NCBI GenBank assembly: GCA_033239525.1
Contig: BSYO01000004.1
Location: 1,674,001-1,738,000, forward strand
Source: Nepenthes gracilis
Lineage: Eukaryota; Streptophyta; Magnoliopsida; Caryophyllales; Nepenthaceae
Length of the DNA stretch: 64,000 nt
Direction: 5' to 3'
Shown here: positions 24,421-36,730 of the stretch, piece by piece
Layout: every line of letters begins with the position of its first letter
Numbering within the stretch: the first letter of the stretch is position 1
Notes under the pieces: model-generated
What the model was told of the DNA's origin: nothing
Seen by the model: only the letters and a program-made list of their open reading frames with translations
Database searches by the model: none
Program-made: the position numbers and the translations under genes

Positions 24421-27400
24421 TATCACATACAAATACTTTTATATATACAATTGCCATGCCATATAATATAATAAAATATAATATTAATGTATCATATTAT
24501 TAAATTTACAAATATATAATATTTTAATATAATAACAGCTAATTGAATTCAGCAAAATTTTAAAATTCTCGGTTATCGGACTATAAATATTTTATGGTAA
24601 TAATTTAAAATATCCCTCGTATCCTTTTTAATTAAGAGACGCCCTTATTTATATGTTATTTTTTAAAAACTTTTATCTTTTTTTTTCCTTTCTCTATATA
24701 TTATGTTATATAATAGAATAACCATCCGAAAAAAAAATCAATTTAGAGTATTATATAAAAGAGAAAAGCTAAAATATTTTTTTAATTAAAAAAGAATAAT
24801 CAATATAGATTTTACAGACATATTCTGAAATAATGTGATAATACTTAGAAAAGCTATTTTTTCATATTTCACCGAATGAAAACTTCATCAAAAACCAAGG
24901 CTAGAAGTTTGATTAAAAATTGAATGAAGTTTTATTAGATATTGAAACTTGAGATTTTGTTGAAAATTGAATAAGAACAGTTTCTTTTTATAGCAAATAA
25001 TATACTGCAAATACTGAACATTTTGAAGCAAAAAAAGGTCAAATGGTCAATAAAGTAAAGAATTATGCTTTGATTAACAATATCAATAAACAATCAACAA
25101 ACATTGATTAAGATTTTATTAGGAAGGAGTATCCAAAAGGCGTTCAAAGCAAATCACTTTGATTTTTATCTTAACATATTCAAAATTTGATTTTAAATTT
25201 AAAGTATGAAAGGTTGGTATTGATTACGGTTCAATATAAGTTATCATCCACCTATTGTTATGTGGAGCTCATAAATTATAATATTATAAAAAATATAAAT
25301 CAACTGAGTTGTTGAATCCAAAATAAAAAAAATCCGATCGAATTATCGAATATTTGAATGATCTAAATGTTGATAATACAAAAAACTGAAGATGCCAAAT
25401 GTCCTCTCAATTGTTGTATCCAAATAGTTAATTTAATGAATGATCATATAAATCGAGAAATAAATGATTGAATTAAATGAATAATTAACGTGCCCAATCG
25501 ATAAGTGTTAGATTTAAAACTTTATCTAATAGCTTGACCATCTAATTCCCAACTAACATAATTATTTAATTAATATGTAATAGTATATAAATTGGTAATA
25601 AATTTATAAACATGTATATTTTTCTAAATAAGATGATAAAATTTGAATCACTTATAAAAATAGTAAATATGAAATTATAATCTCCCGTACACTTATGAAT
25701 CTCAAAAATCACGAAGTTAAGTTATCCATTTCTTACTCTTTCTCTAATCCTCGTCTTTCATCATCTTTTATTTTTTAAAAAATATATTTGATTTGAGCGT
25801 CAAAATGTATATTTTTGATAGTAAATTTTATATTCGTTGAGATATTATTAATTATTATAGCGTGTAAAATTTAGAGTAAAAATTTTAGGAGATTAATTTA
25901 ATTCTATTTATATGATTATATGAATTTAAAAAGCACATTAATATATAAATAAGTATTTTATCATCTAAAATATTATTAAAATATTCAAATAATGCTACTA
26001 TATTTATTTACTTATTTATTTTTCCTGTAATTTGGAATACAAGTGGGAGCCCGACGGAGAAGTTAGAAAACGAGAGAAAAAAAGTTAAAAATTGAAAATA
26101 TCGCGAGAACAGATGGCGGCGAGATGAAATTGCATTGAGGGCAAACCTTGTCAAAGGAGTATCTTCCTCGTAAACACACGTGTTCCCACCAGACGCGAAC
26201 TAATAAAACTGTGGGTATATTCGACTTTTCATCTAATCAAGCCTTTTCCTTCCTTTTCTTTTTTCCTTTCATTTTTTATAATTGCATTTTGCCATCTGTT
26301 ACCTAACCAAAAAAACTGACAATATTGTGGGCCCTATCCCAAAGGCTCAAAGCTTAATGCTTTTTTTTTTTTTTTAAATAGTTAATATAACGTGAAATCA
26401 AAAAAAAAAAAAAACAATTTATTTTATAATTTTGTCAAATAAAAAAATTGTCAACATTTTTTACAAAAATTTAGTTAATATAATTTTGTCAAATAAAAAA
26501 TATTTTATATATTTTTTATTTATCTCTTGTGTACTTATTTTATTTTTACAATAATTATTTTGTAATTCTTTTTTTTTTGGTAAGGAAAATTTTTTTTACA
26601 ATAATTTTTTATTTATCTCTCGTGTACTTTTTTTTTTTTTGTAATTATTTTTACGATATCTCTTGTGTACAATAATTCTTTTTTTTTGGGTAATTATTTT
26701 GTAATTCGGCTTACCAAGACCAGGTCAAGTGTAACAAGCTGTTCGCTCACGAGCTTTGACATCATAACTACAAAATATTAAATTATTGTCATCTTTAAAG
26801 AAATATTATTTTTAAATTTTGTTTATTTTCCTGAAAAAAAAACAGAAATTCAGCCATATTATTTTTTAATCTAAGATTATGTTCTTCGTTTAATGAGTGA
26901 TCTCATTAAATATACGGTCCCTATTATTTGCAAGTTTGATTCAAAAGTTTCATTTTTATTTATTTATGCTTTCTATTTAATGAAATATTGTAAGTGTTTG
27001 GCCTTCATACTTTGCTGACGATAATAATAACAATAATATATATCATTAAATTTATATATTTAATGTGTATTTATTGTAAAAAAAGTAACAAATTTTATAA
27101 TAATAATAATAACGATAATAATAATTATAAATTCATTGCCAGTGAAAAATGTAAAATCATTAATGCAAGTTGTGTGAGTAAGTACCGCTAGAGAGGGAGA
27201 TAAGGACTCCGATGGGGGCCGCCGCAAGCAGTGTGGACGCACTTTTGGCGGCTAAATTATTTACTATTCAACAATTAATATTTAATATAAAAAATAATAT
27301 ATCATAATAATTTTTTAATTAACTTTTTGAAATATTATTTTTTGTTTATTAAATATTATTTCAATCGATAAAATAGAGTCGTTGCGACTGTGACGCACAT

Positions 27401-27830
27401 ATACGTCGCAATTTACCTATTAATGGATATATTTGACATCATTTGTGACATCATTATCTTTGATTTAATTTTTTAACCATGAATTATGATTTTCAATAAT
27501 TAAAGGAGATGTCCCGTAAATTAGCATAGTTTTTTTAAATAGTTATTATTCATAATTAAGAAAATCCTAAAAACGACCTAAAATCTTAATAAAAATTATA
27601 AATTATAAAGTTCATCCAAAAGATGATTAAAAAATCTCAAATATACATGTGATGCATCATGTATTCAAATTTGAACAAATTTTGGTTAAATAGTTTGTTT
27701 GATTTCGGTCTCCGTTCCTTTAACTTTGGGTCCTACACACTATAACTTAAATAAGAGGTTAGGTAATTGTGGGATTTGATCTCATTGAAAATATTTTAAT
27801 ATTCAAATCAGTAATCAGCATTCTGAAAAT
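24421..27830. other. AT-rich intergenic DNA
   Basis: No gene recognised. Poly-T runs around 26360 and 26560-26690 include partly duplicated units (ATTTATCTCTtGTGTAC occurs several times). A short GC-rich patch at 27185-27250 is not identifiable. Confidence 0.55.
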
Positions 27831-27839
27831 AAAAAGATG

Positions 27840-28404
27840 GATGCAATTAATACAATATGAATGCTAGTGAGTGTTTAAAAGTGGGAGAGTACTTGTAGGA
27901 AGAGTGGCTTTGTTGTTACTCGTTAGGAGTAGCTTTTGTGAGTACTGAGTTCGTTGGGAATTAGTAATAGAGAGAGAGTTGAGAACTTCTGAGAGTTTCG
28001 TAATTGCTAGAGGGTTTTTGTGAGCAAGAGAAGGCGTTTGCAAACGTGACTGAGAGCGTGCCTTTGAAGGAAACTCTCATGGCCTTTTATAGCTACAACC
28101 ATGGGCTTCCTTACTTATACAGAAGAGTTTAACACCTGTGCTCTGCTAAGGATTGTTGCCTTCATTGGCACCGGTGTGAACGCCTTTCCGGCTATAACGG
28201 TCCAAGAGATTAACCTCCTTCATTCTGTGTTTTGTAACTGTTAGGTTTTTAACATACAATGTACAGATTTTGGCGCATTCCTCCTGAGACGTGTATTGAT
28301 TTTAGAGGTGACCGTTACAATAAATCTTGCCTTATTGGAGATGTAAAAAATTATGGCAGATGACCGTTATGGCTTTGAGATGGACTTTTCGCTAATGCTA
28401 ACAA
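27840..28404 (-). mobile_element. LTR-like segment, minus orientation (3' side of the gypsy remnant)
   Basis: On the minus strand a candidate start TGTTAGCATTAG lies at 28404, and a strong TATA box (CTATAAAAGGCC) near 28090. It sits directly beyond the opposite-strand ORF, where a Tat-type element would have its 3' LTR. The left limit is uncertain. Confidence 0.5.
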
Positions 28405-28430
28405 AGGAGACGGTTAGGGTGATAGTTTGA

Positions 28431-29871
28431 TTCACTCATGGTGGGAACTAGATCTCTCTATCCTCTAGAGACCTTCCTGTCAGCAAGGTCATCTACAATT
28501 CGTTGAAGAATTGGAAGGATCGCTATTTCTTCATGCGCATCGGTGACTCATGGCCCTTACCCCGAGATTGGTGTAAGGTTCCCAGTACCTTCACCAGGTC
28601 GCCTAAGAAGGCTAAGGTGGAGGCTATAGAGCCACTGTTGAAGCTGGTGAGGAAATACCTTGATGAGTTTAGGGGGAACCATTTGGTTTTTAGGGAGGCA
28701 GCCAAAAAAGGTCATTGGTGACCTCTTCTCCAGTTCAGAATATCAGACCTCCACGGCTGGATGCCTCACAACGCAAGAGGAAGACTAGCGCCATGTCCAT
28801 TGATGCGGCTAGCGCACCTTCCATCGGCGATGCTCCCAGTAGTCCAAGGCAGAAAAGGGCTACGACGATAGTGCCTTCTTCCTCCTCCTCTACAGAGCCA
28901 AATTACGTAAATGCCAAATGACTTGCTGGAGCCGGAGAGCACTCCGGAGTAGAGGCGACTGTGGAGGAGTATAAGGCCATGTTACACGCCACCATAAATG
29001 GCGTGGTTATTGCGCTACCACAGCCAATGGGCTTGGTGGCGCAAGCCGCGTAGACGGAGCAGCTACCTATAGCCACTAGGGTGGAGTCGACTGATGAGCC
29101 ATGAGTTAAGCTGGAGGAGCCAGCCTTAGAGCCGCTTCCTGCGGTTGATGAGCTAGCCACCGGAGAGCTTTTTGAGGCAGTTGATCTCAGTGTTGAGTTG
29201 GCAAAAGAGATTACTGTTGAGGTTTCAGCGGAGTGTGCTGAGAAGGCTGCCGCTCCCAGTCCTCCGCCATCAGCCCCAAGGTCACAAAGCAGACCAGTAA
29301 GGAGGCAGCGGAAAGTCTAGCTGGTAACTTTTCGAAGCTTCCATTCTCTTCTTCCTTTTCCGTTTTGATTTAACTCTTGTAATTTCTAACATGAGGTAAA
29401 GGTTATGGGAACAGTGAGCAATGGACTGTGCCAACGGGACCCGGTGATCCAGGATCACGAGGAAAAGATTGCCTGGTTCAATGAGAAGATGGACCTACCG
29501 AGGGACCAGCACTAGGAGGAGAAGGCCGCTCTCCAATTGGAGTTGTCTGAGCTGAGAGTAAAAAAGGCAAGACTGAAAGCAGAGGCTGCCAGGTCTACAG
29601 GGCATACTGACAATCTTCTAGGAAAAATAGTTTCGTTAAAGAATGAGCTATCCACTTGCATACGTCATCATGAGGTTTCTCAAGTGTTGTGGGCACGGTT
29701 ATGGGAAGGCATCAACATCAGTCGCTACATTGTCCATTTGGTGAATCCCAATTTTTCTATCAGTGTTATTGACCTAATAAACCATACTGCCCGATGACGT
29801 GAGAGCCTCGTGGATCAGTCCCAGAGTGTGCAAGGGCCTCTCCCGCCTCCTCCAGGGAGCTTTGCTCCTTA
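28431..29871 (+). pseudogene. Broken additional ORF of a Tat-like retrotransposon, antisense to its pol
   Basis: Plus-strand coding remnant in several frames. The first part reads LPVSKVIYNSLKNWKDRYFF and continues through WPLPRDWCKVP, resembling the plant putative gypsy-type transposon domain (Pfam Transposase_28, by memory). A frame shift near 28715 leads to a Ser/Pro/Lys-rich segment. A later piece (29537-29797) is Leu/Lys/Glu-rich and probably coiled coil (ELSELRVKKARLKAEAARS), and it ends in LVNPNFSISVIDLINH. Stops at 28719, 28919 and 29797 and changes of frame show it is dead. Its pol partner lies on the opposite strand at 31265-30770. Confidence 0.6.
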
Positions 29872-30319
29872 GATTTTGTGCCCCTTATTTTTTACCTTTT
29901 GATATAATTGTAAGTATAATTTTATCACTAATAAAATAGTTATTTTACCAACATACTGTGTTCTATGACTTTGCTTTCATTAATTATTAATTTAGTTATT
30001 TGCCATTTGTATTAGTCGGTTTACTTGGTGCACCTCGTGCAAGTTGGCCCTCTGTCTCACGCAGTAGAGATGCCTATTGCGCTCTCAAATAGACTTAACT
30101 CCTCAAGGTGACATCGGGGTAGATCCTGAAGTCGTATCAAGCTAATCGTGAGTTGAGGCTTGAGTGGCGTTGCTCACAGTTGATCTTGGGCGGCCATCTT
30201 TTGGACGGAGAACTTGCTCCTGGGATGTTAACTGTCGTAGAGTAACTACGCTAACTCCTATTGGAGGAGACCGTCACACGTGTCGCTTAAGCCCCCTACG
30301 GTTTGAAATTAAATATAAA
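29872..30319. mobile_element. Noncoding internal region of the gypsy remnant
   Basis: Lies between the opposite-strand ORF and the minisatellite. No coding signature; presumed part of the element's long 3' untranslated region. Confidence 0.4.
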
Positions 30320-30553
30320 TGGGCCATTTGGATAACCAAGGTCTAATTTGACAGCTTGTGGGCTGCCCGGATGACAAAGGTTTAATTCAACTACTTATGG
30401 GCCACTTGAATGATTAAAATTCAATTCGACCACTCATGGACCGTTTGGATGATTAGGGTTTAATTTGACCACTTATGGATCGTTTGGATAACCAATGTTC
30501 AGTTCGACTGCTTATGAGCCGCCTGAATGACAAATGTTTAATTACGAACGGGT
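30320..30553. repeat. 39-bp minisatellite, six copies
   Basis: Units begin at 30320, 30359, 30398, 30437, 30476 and 30515, an exact 39-bp period. The unit starts TGGGCCatTTGGATaAcc and ends near CGACCACTTA, with about 20-30% divergence between copies. It sits between the gypsy pol end and the opposite-strand ORF. Confidence 0.95.
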
Positions 30554-30769
30554 GAAAGTCTGTCCGATTTAGAAGCAATTTAGGTCGTTTATTTCGTACA
30601 ACCTGCAAGTAATCATTCATATGGAAAAGAAAAAGAAATAAAAGATACACAACTCAATGCAAGTGGAAAAGAGTTTTCTTTTATTAATGACAATATAATG
30701 TTACAAGCACGCTTATATCATACAAATGGCCTACTTGGTCTTCACTGGAAGTAACACTTTGGTGGACCG

Positions 30770-31265
30770 CGTTCTACGTCCATAAGACCAACTTGTCGTT
30801 CTGAGTTCGGAGCTTGTATGCTCCATTTCATAGGACTGCGGAGACTAGAAATGTGCTTTCTCAATTCAGAGAAAGCTTATTTCGATTGGTGGTCTTACCT
30901 GTAGCCTTTATACTTCGCAAAATCAAGTCTCCAATTTTGAATTACCACGCTTTTACTTTCTTGTTGTAATAGATGGCGACTCACTGCTGGTTGGCTATTG
31001 TCTGCATCCTAACTGCATCATAGGCTTCCTCTAACAAATCTAGGTGTTCCTTGAACTTCTGGGAGTTACCAAGTGGGTCGAAGGTTTCAACCCTAAAACT
31101 TAAAAGCCGAATTTATCCCATAGTAGAGACTAAAGGGTGTCTTGCGAGTTGGTTCCTTAGAAATCATCCAGTATAACCATAGGATGGAGGACAACTCGTC
31201 AACCCAGAAGCCCTCTACGTCCTCCAACTTAGTCTTTAAACCGTAAAGTAGCGTATGATCCAGGC
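30770..31265 (-). pseudogene. Ty3/gypsy integrase C-terminal remnant
   Basis: Minus-strand translation gives LKTKLEDVEGFWVDELSSIL, then W..RKTPFSLYYG, then a shifted frame with HLDLLEEAYDAVRMQTIANQ, VAIYYNKKVKAW and FKIGDLILRSI, and finally GAYKLRTQNDKLV. These are the usual blocks after the integrase core of plant Ty3/gypsy pol (ETPFSLxYG, YNKxVK, F.xGDLVLR, GxYxL). In-frame stops and at least one frame shift make it nonfunctional. It is truncated upstream at the filler junction (31279). Confidence 0.8.
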
Positions 31266-31278
31266 GTCCGCATTATGT

Positions 31279-31327
31279 CATTCAGCCGAATGTCTGCAAT
31301 TAGTCTTTAAACCCGAGTTGGTTCCTT
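31279..31327. other. Templated filler at a gypsy/copia breakpoint
   Basis: Forty-nine bases made of three copied pieces. 31279-31294 equals copia 31366-31381 (CATTCAGCCGAATGTC). 31300-31313 equals gypsy 31229-31242 (TTAGTCTTTAAACC). 31314-31327 equals gypsy 31145-31158 (CGAGTTGGTTCCTT). Intact gypsy sequence lies to the left and intact copia sequence to the right. Confidence 0.85.
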
Positions 31328-32458
31328 GCAATAACCTTCATCATGTAGGCATCCAGCTGAGATGACATTCAGCCGAATGTCAAGGACATGACGTATGTCC
31401 TTTAATATCGGCTTTGTCCCGTTATTTGTGACCAGGACGACATCTCCTCTGCCTACAACGGTAGATGTTCTTTCATTTCTCATCCTTATTACTCCAAAAT
31501 CTCCTTGAGTATAGGATGTAAACAGCTGCCTTCTGGACATAACGTACAATGTGGCACCAGAGTCGATCACCCAGCCAGACTCCTCGTCCGTCACATTTGC
31601 CACGTCTCCTTCACTTGTGAGCAGGAGATCGCCTGCTGTGATTATTGAGACGGAGGACTTTTTCTTTACCTGTCCACTGTCACCTTTCTTCTTTTCCGCA
31701 TTTTTCCACTTTCATTTGAGGTAATGCTTTTTAATGTGGCCCTTCTTGCCACAGTGGTGACACTCAAGGTTTTGATATCTCGATCTTGACTTGCTGCAAG
31801 CTTTCTCGCCTTACTTCTGACCACAACCTCTACTTCTTCCCCTAGATTCAGTCACAAGTACCTCAGACGTTGAGGTCCCTTGTGACTTCCTAGACTCATT
31901 CATGAGTAGGGAAGTAATAACATCATCCAACTTCAAGGTGTCCTTGCCAAACAACAAGGTTATAACAATATGATCAAAGGAGGCCGACAGGGAGGCTAGT
32001 AGGATCAACGCCTTGTCCTCCTCCTTGATTTCTTCGTCAAGGGCGGACATTTGCGTCAATATCCTGTTAAACTCGTCCAGGTGGTTCTCGAAGCTCCCTC
32101 CTTCCGACAACCGTAAGCCATAGAACTACTTCTTTATATGAAGCCTGGTTGTCAAGGACTTGAATTTATACCGGCTCTCCAACTTCTCCCAGAGCTCCGT
32201 CGGGTCAGTCAAGTCAAACACCTCCTGGAAAGTGTTGTCCGCCAGACAGAGCTTAATGATGCAATTTGCAATGTTTCTTTTATCTTGCCACTTATCATCG
32301 GTCAAGTTCGTAGGCTTCTCGTCCTTCTTCTTCAGCGCCTTTATCGTTCCTTCTCTGGTGAGAATGTTCTTCACCGTTTCTTACTAGAGAATGAAGTTAC
32401 CCTGCCTGTTAAACTGCTCAACGCTAAACGGCAAATTCTTCGATGATATTGACGCCAT
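31328..32458 (-). pseudogene. Ty1/copia gag and protease, single frame with five stop codons
   Basis: From ATG at 32458 one frame runs to the breakpoint. Order: N-terminal MASISSKNLPFSVEQFN; UBN2-type gag blocks (DKWQDKRNIANCIIKLCLAD, ELWEKLESRYKFKSLTTRLH, FENHLDEFNRILTQMSALDE, LLASLSASFDHIV); a zinc knuckle CHHCGKKGHIKKHYLK whose last cysteine is tyrosine; and the aspartic protease motif WVIDSGAT followed by LFTSY and RHVLDIRLNVISAG. Stops interrupt after NFIL (two in a row), before FYGLR, after GCGQK and after YLK. There are no frame shifts over 1.1 kb. Integrase and reverse transcriptase are missing. This is a retrotransposon relic with its 5' LTR alongside. Confidence 0.93.
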
Positions 32459-32482
32459 TAGAACAAAGTTCTCAACCTTACT

Positions 32483-32493
32483 CTCTCATACCA
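32483..32493 (-). other. Copia primer-binding site (initiator tRNA-Met type)
   Basis: TGGTATGAGAG lies two bases from the LTR end on the minus strand, close to the standard plant copia site TGGTATCAGAG complementary to initiator tRNA-Met, with one mismatch. Confidence 0.85.
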
Positions 32494-32495
32494 TT

Positions 32496-33269
32496 TGTTA
32501 GCCGAAAATGGGGCGGCCCACCTCCACGAGCACAAAGGAATCGAAGAGAATGAAAGAAAGAATAATGACAACCGATATTTAAGTGGAAAATTCTTATGAA
32601 TCAAGGAAAAAACCACGGGACGTTAAATCCAAAAAATTGCACTATGTATGAGATAGAGATTACAAAACAGTAAGGCGAAAATGCACACACACACACCGTT
32701 GGGCTTTCTTCCTCTCCTCTGTTTTCTTTCTTACTCTCACACACTCACACTTTGCTCAGCTCTTTTTAACTTGCAACAACTTCTCTCTTCTACCACACAC
32801 CTTCTCCAGCCTGCTTACACATATACATATATACAAGAATATACTAAGGACTCAACAGCAGCTGAATCACCATGCCGTCATCCATGATTGGTGTACGGTT
32901 TCCAAGAAGTATGTTTTAGCACAGTAGCAGGTGGCGCATGCCTGCAGTATCAGCAACAGATCTGCAAACTTTGTGTTTTCAAGGTTACCTAAATAGGCAG
33001 GTCAACCTACTTCCTTTCAGGCATGGTAGAAGCTCTGTGTTGCCTTAATAAGCTGGTCAACCTTATTGACCGTCTTTTCAAGCAGACCGGTTAACATTCT
33101 ATTGACCGTCAATCCGGTCAACGGGGCGTTGATCGAAATTTCTCACGAGAGAGATTTCCAACACAGTCAACGGTAGCATGGACCGTCTAGATAGAATTAG
33201 ACCGTTATAGATTTGGACCGTTTAGTCCTTTGTGGGTAAACCCGTTACTGGCGTTCCCATCAATCAACA
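32496..33269 (-). mobile_element. Copia 5' LTR, 774 bp
   Basis: Plus-strand ends TGTTAGCCG and CAATCAACA give TGTT...AACA termini. The primer-binding site and gag follow on the minus strand, so this is the upstream LTR. The matching 3' LTR and target-site duplication are absent because the element is truncated at 31328. A small minisatellite-like CACACA and TATA-rich tract lies inside (32680-32840). Confidence 0.85.
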
Positions 33270-34218
33270 CATATATATAATTCTATTATAAGTATATACT
33301 ATTGAATTTAATAATGGATATTTATATGATTGTATAAAAGCAGCTACATTAATATGAAACAAAAATACAAAAAAGAAAAAAATACCTTTATTTTTAACAT
33401 TTAAACTTCCTGAGTTTTAGGTATCACACGCACATTGTTAAAATATGTTGATCTATTTTTATAAAAAAAAAATTTAAATGTTAATAATAGTATAATAATT
33501 TATATATAATTGAAATATTGATAAAGAAAATAACATACTTTTTCAAAATTAAATTTTAATTTAAAAAAAAGTTTCCACGCAAATGACTATTTTTTAGGCC
33601 CCGTGGAATGAGGGGGTCTCTATCTTTTTAGAAGATAGAGATTATTTTTTAAAAATTTTAATTATTTATTTTTAAATAAATAATTATAATTTAATAATTA
33701 ATTTTAATTATTTTATTTTTTAAAAAAATTAAAATATATTTATTTATTTAAAAATAAATAATTTAAATTTAAAAAAATAAGATTTATTTCTTTAAAAAAT
33801 AGAGTGGATCTTTGGTTCCTACAACGGTGGGGGTGGTTACATCCAGGTAAGGTTCCATCCGCCAAACCGACACGCATTGCTTGCGTTTATTACGCGTCAA
33901 CAGTCAAAAGTTCAAAACTGCTCTCCTCTTTATGATTTCCGCGTTAGATGATACCTATTTAATTATTTTTTTAATAATTTTTTTTTATCATACAATCTCA
34001 TAAATTATGACATAATAAAAAATATTTTTAAATATTTTTTAACGTTTTAATTAATATATAAATTTAATTTGTCGATACATACAAAAATTTAAATAAACAC
34101 GTAACATAATTACTTAAAGATGCAAAGTAATTTTTTAATTTTAACTGTAAGTCAATGAGTTAGTTAAAATTTTTGTTTGCCACGAGGAAGACGCGGGTTT
34201 GATTTTTGCTATTCTTTC

Positions 34219-34254
<36 letters not shown>

Positions 34255-35259
34255 CTTTGCAACGCGATGAGAAATCTCCTTAATATAATTGATAAACGGC
34301 ATATTCCTTGGATTAGGAATTCAATAAATGGTCTAAATCTTAATATTTTAATATATATATAATTATATTTTTATAGTTTTTCATATTATAAATATTTTAA
34401 TGTTTTAAAAAATAAAAAAATAATTATTTGTAAATATTTTTTTCCATCTTATCATTTTAAAAATTAAATAATTCGATTTGTCCAAATTCTGTAATCCTAG
34501 GAGAAATGGAAGAGTTCTACCTCGAGTAGAAGGGCTCCACCAATCAGTAGCTTTTTGACCAGCCCCTCCATCATTTGGCTTTACATGACCCAAATTAATA
34601 ATAAGATTTTTTGGGGGAATAATATGTATTTTTTTGAACCAAATATAAAATATTTGTAATAAATTTGTTCAAAATCAAATTTGAATTGAACTCGTGGGCC
34701 AATTTAGATAAAAAAAATCATGATTTTTAAGCTATATTGGACCCACTTAAGTCTAATTATTTTTAAAATTATATTTATCACTGATCATAATTAAAATATG
34801 AAAACTTTATACTATTCCATGGATAAGTTTTATTTTTAAGTGTGGTTAATTAATTTTTTTATATTTATTTAAAAATATGTTTTTTGCATAATAAAATATT
34901 TAGATAAAAGTATTATTTTAATATAAATTAAGCAATGACCTTTAAAAAAAAGTTATTAGTCGTACAACATAATTTATTTAGCTAATTCATTAAACATAAT
35001 ACCTATCTAAAATAATTTTTTCAAATAAAAAATGTGATCCCACCCATTTTCACCCATATATGCTAAAGTTAAAAATAATAATAATAATTTAGCCTGACTT
35101 TTAATTATGACTATTCCTAGTACGTATATTGTAATACTTAATTTTTCTCTGTGTTAATTAATATTATTAATTTATTTTAAATTAAATTATATACGTAAAA
35201 AATTATTGTATAGTATAAATTTAAAGAATAATCAGAGTAAAAAAATAATTTAATACTTG
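33270..35259. other. AT-rich intergenic DNA with a TAA microsatellite
   Basis: No gene seen. 33650-33790 is almost pure A/T. A short GC-richer patch at 33840-33950 and another at 34500-34580 are not recognised. (TAA)11 lies at 34220-34253. Confidence 0.6.
34220..34253. repeat. (TAA)n microsatellite
   Basis: About 11 uninterrupted TAA/AAT units; poly-Asn translation is an artefact. Confidence 0.97.
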
Positions 35260-35510
35260 ACGCACACCCAATCCACGCTTAACCGTGAATTCTAGGTTGG
35301 TACAATGCTCGACTATCAATTTCAGTAGAGTCGTACTCGATACACATTTGAGGCGGCACTCATGCACGGAGAGGGTTTGGCATGGCACTCGTGCTAATAT
35401 GCTTATATAAGGAAAGTGCGCACTATTTAATTATTTTACTAAGGAAATAAACAAAATGAAAGAGAAAGAGAAAAAGAATGAAGAGAGGAAAAGAGTAGAC
35501 AAGGCTGGCT
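35260..35510 (+). mobile_element. Possible LTR promoter fragment
   Basis: GC-richer block with GCTTATATAAGGAAAGTGCGC at about 35400, a TATA-like promoter, in front of the dispersed repeat at 35510. No termini or coding region were identified. Confidence 0.3.
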
Positions 35511-36068
35511 ACCAGTTGCTTGAAGAAGATTCATTCCATCTAGCGAGTAATTGCTAGTACAATTTACGGTAACCATAATCAGTTGGAGGGATTCCTTAAT
35601 ACCTTGTGGAGATGCTGTGCACGATAAATGTTGGAGTTTTTATCGTTGGAGATAAGCTAAATTGGAGACTTCCTTTCAATGGGAGATCGTGATTTAGAAA
35701 AATATTCTGAATCTTGATCAATTAAGATAGGTAATTTCTCGTCCGCAGGAATAGGGTCATGGGCCATACCAGATTTGGACCGCATCCGGCCGACTGATGA
35801 TCGTCTTCAGTCAACTGAAGCGTTAACCGCCCTCTGAGCCAGCGGGTCGTACATCTTCCGAGCTGATCGTCCTTTTGTGCCAGCCTATTTCAAACGTTCC
35901 TATCAGTTTTGCTTAATTCTTTAGGTTAGTCACGTCACATATTAAAGTGACTTATTAGGTTACTCGTTAAAATTATAAGTTTTTATAATTAAATTTTATT
36001 ACAAATAAATATTATTTTAAAAAATTATTTTTTATACGCATTATAACTTTTCATAATTAATAAAAAAT
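35510..36068 (+). repeat. Satellite-edge repeat, copy 1, with a truncated satellite monomer
   Basis: Related over its length to 42655-43235: shared GATAAATGTTGGAGTTTT, GATAAGCTAAATTGGAGACT, CAATGGGAGATCGTGATTTA, and CCTATTTCAAACnTTCCTAT running straight into the satellite box at 35931. The satellite continues for only about 135 bp before an abrupt change at about 36068. Confidence 0.85.
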
Positions 36069-36730
36069 TATAAGTTGATCGATGGTCGTCCAAGTAACAA
36101 AGGCCATTGGAAGTTCATGTGAAAAGCGGTCAATCAATAGGTATTTCTAATGAACAAGTGGTATATACGCCTGGTAAATATATGATAGACGGTTATACGC
36201 TTTTGAGATAGAATAAGTGCATCTGATTCACGTTAAGGGGTTAATGTATTCTAATTTTAGTGGGATCAATACCTAAAGAGCACATTCATAAATTGCCGAT
36301 AAGGGATCACACCAAATGCACATAAGAAGCACGTGTACGCCATGATTGTTATAAAGTCATGCTTGATATGATTTTAGGAGTAAGGAATACAGTAATAATG
36401 TAGACAAAGGTGACATGATTGGAGTCATGAAAGAGTTTTAAGGGTAATTTTAACATAAAGGATGTCACGCAATAGAGAGGTGAGAGAAATGAGAGAAAAT
36501 AAATATATTCGCATTTGGTTTAAATCTTATTAGAGTTTGTTTCTTTGTCAATATTGAGTATATTGCTTTAGTATGTTTCTAAAATACATTATTATTTGGT
36601 TACTCTTACTCTTATTGTAATTTCTCTGGTGAGTTGTTAGACGCGTTGAAATAATGTTTAATCGATTATTTACTCGAATTATATTTTAGGGCTCTCAAAG
36701 GCAGTGACTTTATAATCGATACTATTATCA
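36069..36730 (+). mobile_element. Dispersed LTR-like repeat, copy 1
   Basis: 36080-36400 matches 63650-64000 (shared GAGATAGAATAnGTGCA, AATTTTAGTG, TAAAGAnCA, AAGAAGnACnnGTA and AAGTCAnnCTTnATAT). The further sequence, ending near TTTAGGGCTCTC (36690), looks like an LTR 3' part. Confidence 0.6.

Noticed and set aside
23795..24466. 223-codon frame rich in Phe, Leu, Ser and Pro
   Set aside because: It follows the pyrimidine-rich tract; composition is low-complexity and two other frames are also open there.
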